NCBI RefSeq assembly: GCF_040096455.1
Contig: NZ_JBBMER010000006.1
Location: 124,001-188,000, forward strand
DNA: 64,000 bases
Direction: 5' to 3'
Source: Lachnospira rogosae
Lineage (GTDB): Bacteria; Bacillota; Clostridia; Lachnospirales; Lachnospiraceae
Numbering within the stretch: the first letter of the stretch is position 1; each line of letters starts with the position of its first letter. Positions 62,589 through 64,000 of the stretch are shown one piece after another. The translations under genes were made by a program, and so were the position numbers. The notes below the pieces were generated by a model. The model worked only from the letters and a program-made list of their open reading frames with translations. It had not been told where the DNA came from and searched no databases.

Positions 62589-62619
62589 GTTTAAGAAAAA
62601 CAGATAGAGGAGGAATTAC

Positions 62620-63684
62620 ATGACATTTTATCAGGAATTGCAGTTAAATCAGGCAGGTTCTAAAAATCTGTTGAAAAAGAGTGAAACAGTGAAAGAAAAA
62701 TCATATCATATACTGGTATATTTGGTAAAGATAGCTGTTACAATGGCATTTTGTTTTTTATTTGTTACTATTTTCAGTATCTTATTTGGAAATGAGAATA
62801 GTATTGTGGGTGTAGTAGTTTTATTATGCCTTATGGTATTTCGGAATGCGGATCTGGGGATCCACACCGGACAATCTACGATGCTTTTGGCTTTGTTCTT
62901 TGTAATTATGACTGTATGTCCGCATTTAGCAAATCAGTTTTCACCGGTATTGGGAATGCTGTTAAATATTGCGGCACTGGCTGTGTTGATTCTGTTCGGA
63001 TGCCATAATCCATTCATGTTTAATCAATCTACATTGGTTCTTGGGTATCTACTGCTATATGGTTATGATGTTACGGGAAAAAGCTATCAGATGCGATTAG
63101 TCGGAATGGCTTTAGGTGCAGCACTTACCTGCTTCGTATTTTATCGAAATCATAAAAACAGAACTTATAAAAGAAATCTGAAAGCTCTGATACAAGAATT
63201 TGATATCACTTCTTCCAGAACAAAATGGCAGATATGTCAGATTTTATGCGTGCCGATTGTCCTTTGCATTGCAGAACTTTGTAATATGCCACGTGCAATG
63301 TGGGCTGGTATTGCAGCCATGTCCGCGATTTTGCCATTTATGGAAGATATGCACTACAGAGTCCGTAAAAGGATTGTCGGAAATATTGCAGGTGTTATAT
63401 GTTTTACAGTGTTATATTTTCTGCTTCCTTCGTCAATCTATGCATATATAGGAATTCTTGGAGGAATCGGTGTAGGATTTTCAGCACAATATGGCTGGCA
63501 GGCAGTATTTAACACATTTGGTGCTTTAGCCATTGCTGCAGAGACTTATGGACTACAAGGAGCGGTTAGTCTTAGAGTGATTCAAAATGTTTTTGGTGTT
63601 GTGTTTGCTTTAGCATTTTGTGTTATATTTTATTGGTTTATGTCTAAAAAAAAGGAAAGTGATGTGATCGTACATGCAGAGTGA
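62620..63684 (+). CDS. FUSC-family (aromatic acid exporter-like) membrane protein
   Basis: The 354-residue protein has two clusters of spans (about 30-165 and 200-340) separated by a short basic loop, the pattern of FUSC-type proteins (FUSC_2), related to fusaric acid or aromatic acid exporters. AGGAGG precedes the ATG. It overlaps the next gene by 11 bp. The function in this operon is not clear. Confidence 0.75.
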   Translation: MTFYQELQLNQAGSKNLLKKSETVKEKSYHILVYLVKIAVTMAFCFLFVTIFSILFGNENSIVGVVVLLCLMVFRNADLGIHTGQSTMLLALFFVIMTVCPHLANQFSPVLGMLLNIAALAVLILFGCHNPFMFNQSTLVLGYLLLYGYDVTGKSYQMRLVGMALGAALTCFVFYRNHKNRTYKRNLKALIQEFDITSSRTKWQICQILCVPIVLCIAELCNMPRAMWAGIAAMSAILPFMEDMHYRVRKRIVGNIAGVICFTVLYFLLPSSIYAYIGILGGIGVGFSAQYGWQAVFNTFGALAIAAETYGLQGAVSLRVIQNVFGVVFALAFCVIFYWFMSKKKESDVIVHAE

Positions 63685-64000
63685 AGTGAATCAGGAAGAA
63701 AATTTGAATAGAATTATTACGGTTCCTAATCTTCTTTCTTTTTTTCGGCTTTGTCTGATTCCGGTAATTATATGGAGTTATTGTGTAAAGAAAAATCCTC
63801 TGTTAGCTGGTGAAATCTTATTGCTGTCTGGTCTTACGGATCTTGCTGATGGATATATCGCAAGAAGATTCCATAGGATTAGTAATTTAGGAAAAATACT
63901 TGATCCGGTGGCTGATAAGCTGACACAGGCAGCGATGTTAATCTGTCTGTTTACTCGTTTTCCGCATATGCTTCTTTTAATCGTAATAATGGCAGGTAAG
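63674..64000 (+). CDS. CDP-alcohol phosphatidyltransferase (PgsA-like), cut by the window end
   Basis: The first 109 codons show the family motif DG-x2-AR-x8-G-x3-D-x3-D as DGYIARRF, then GKILDPVAD, preceded by TVPNLLSFFRLCLIPVI, the usual N-terminus of phosphatidylglycerophosphate synthases. It would make the precursor of phosphatidylglycerol, the substrate of cardiolipin synthases encoded upstream. It overlaps the FUSC gene by 11 bp. The frame is open at base 64000. Confidence 0.85.
   Translation, partial: MQSEVNQEENLNRIITVPNLLSFFRLCLIPVIIWSYCVKKNPLLAGEILLLSGLTDLADGYIARRFHRISNLGKILDPVADKLTQAAMLICLFTRFPHMLLLIVIMAGK

Overview
The window looks like part of a large secondary replicon (chromid or megaplasmid) of a low-GC Gram-positive gut anaerobe of the Lachnospiraceae, close to Lachnospira (Eubacterium) eligens. 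The grounds are very high AT content, strong AGGAGG-type ribosome binding sites, an Fe-S two-subunit serine dehydratase, DUF4317, DUF5662 and DUF3990 proteins, a potABCD operon, and a plasmid-style replication and partition block next to housekeeping-type genes. The species name is an inference.

Layout. 0-2 kb: a DUF4130 protein (usually paired with a radical SAM protein) and a tyrosine recombinase-like protein that has lost three catalytic residues. 2.3-10.3 kb: the replication and partition block. It holds two candidate replication proteins, an AT-rich origin with six iterons and three perfect DnaA boxes, parB-parA, and a 1.7-kb gene-free region with four copies of a 13-bp palindrome, a 32-bp inverted repeat and one near-perfect chromosomal-type parS site. 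10.3-25.3 kb: acyl-ACP thioesterase, three tandem hairpin repeats, sdaAB-sdaAA, a candidate small RNA, a chemotaxis receptor, pfkA-ppk, a small alarmone synthetase and an EAL-domain protein. 25.6-35.1 kb: a two-component system with an ABC exporter, tcdA, and an unnamed operon of zinc-ribbon and single-pass membrane proteins. 35.2-52.2 kb: potABCD, an intracellular GH13 enzyme, a giant propeller/HD-GYP sensor with a BMP-type lipoprotein, DUF2798, TauE, MarR, D-lactate dehydrogenase-like, Gfo/Idh/MocA and a DUF4268 nuclease-like gene. 52.2-54.9 kb: a decayed stretch with an interrupted gene, a truncated XRE regulator, a structured segment and an IS4-family remnant. 54.9-64 kb: a second alarmone synthetase, then cls, citrate synthase, a MarR-like regulator, a second PLD-domain synthase, a response regulator and kinase, a FUSC protein and a CDP-alcohol phosphatidyltransferase that runs off the end.

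How the parts fit. The left end carries the maintenance machinery of the replicon. The right end looks like an acquired anionic-phospholipid island; two of its promoters share a TTGAG-N6-TTGAG direct repeat, the kind of site an OmpR-family regulator binds.

The most novel signal is in RNA-like structure rather than in proteins. (i) Three tandem 79-80 bp units at 11.2 kb keep all three hairpins although the stem sequences differ. (ii) A related hairpin sits just 5' of the ribosome binding site of pfkA, of a small membrane protein gene and of a D-lactate dehydrogenase-like gene, again with stem-preserving changes. (iii) A 55-bp tandem repeat carries the tauE ribosome binding site. (iv) The DUF2798 gene has a leader hairpin that pairs its ribosome binding site and ends in a T tract at the start codon. 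All structures were read by eye; no folding or database search was run.
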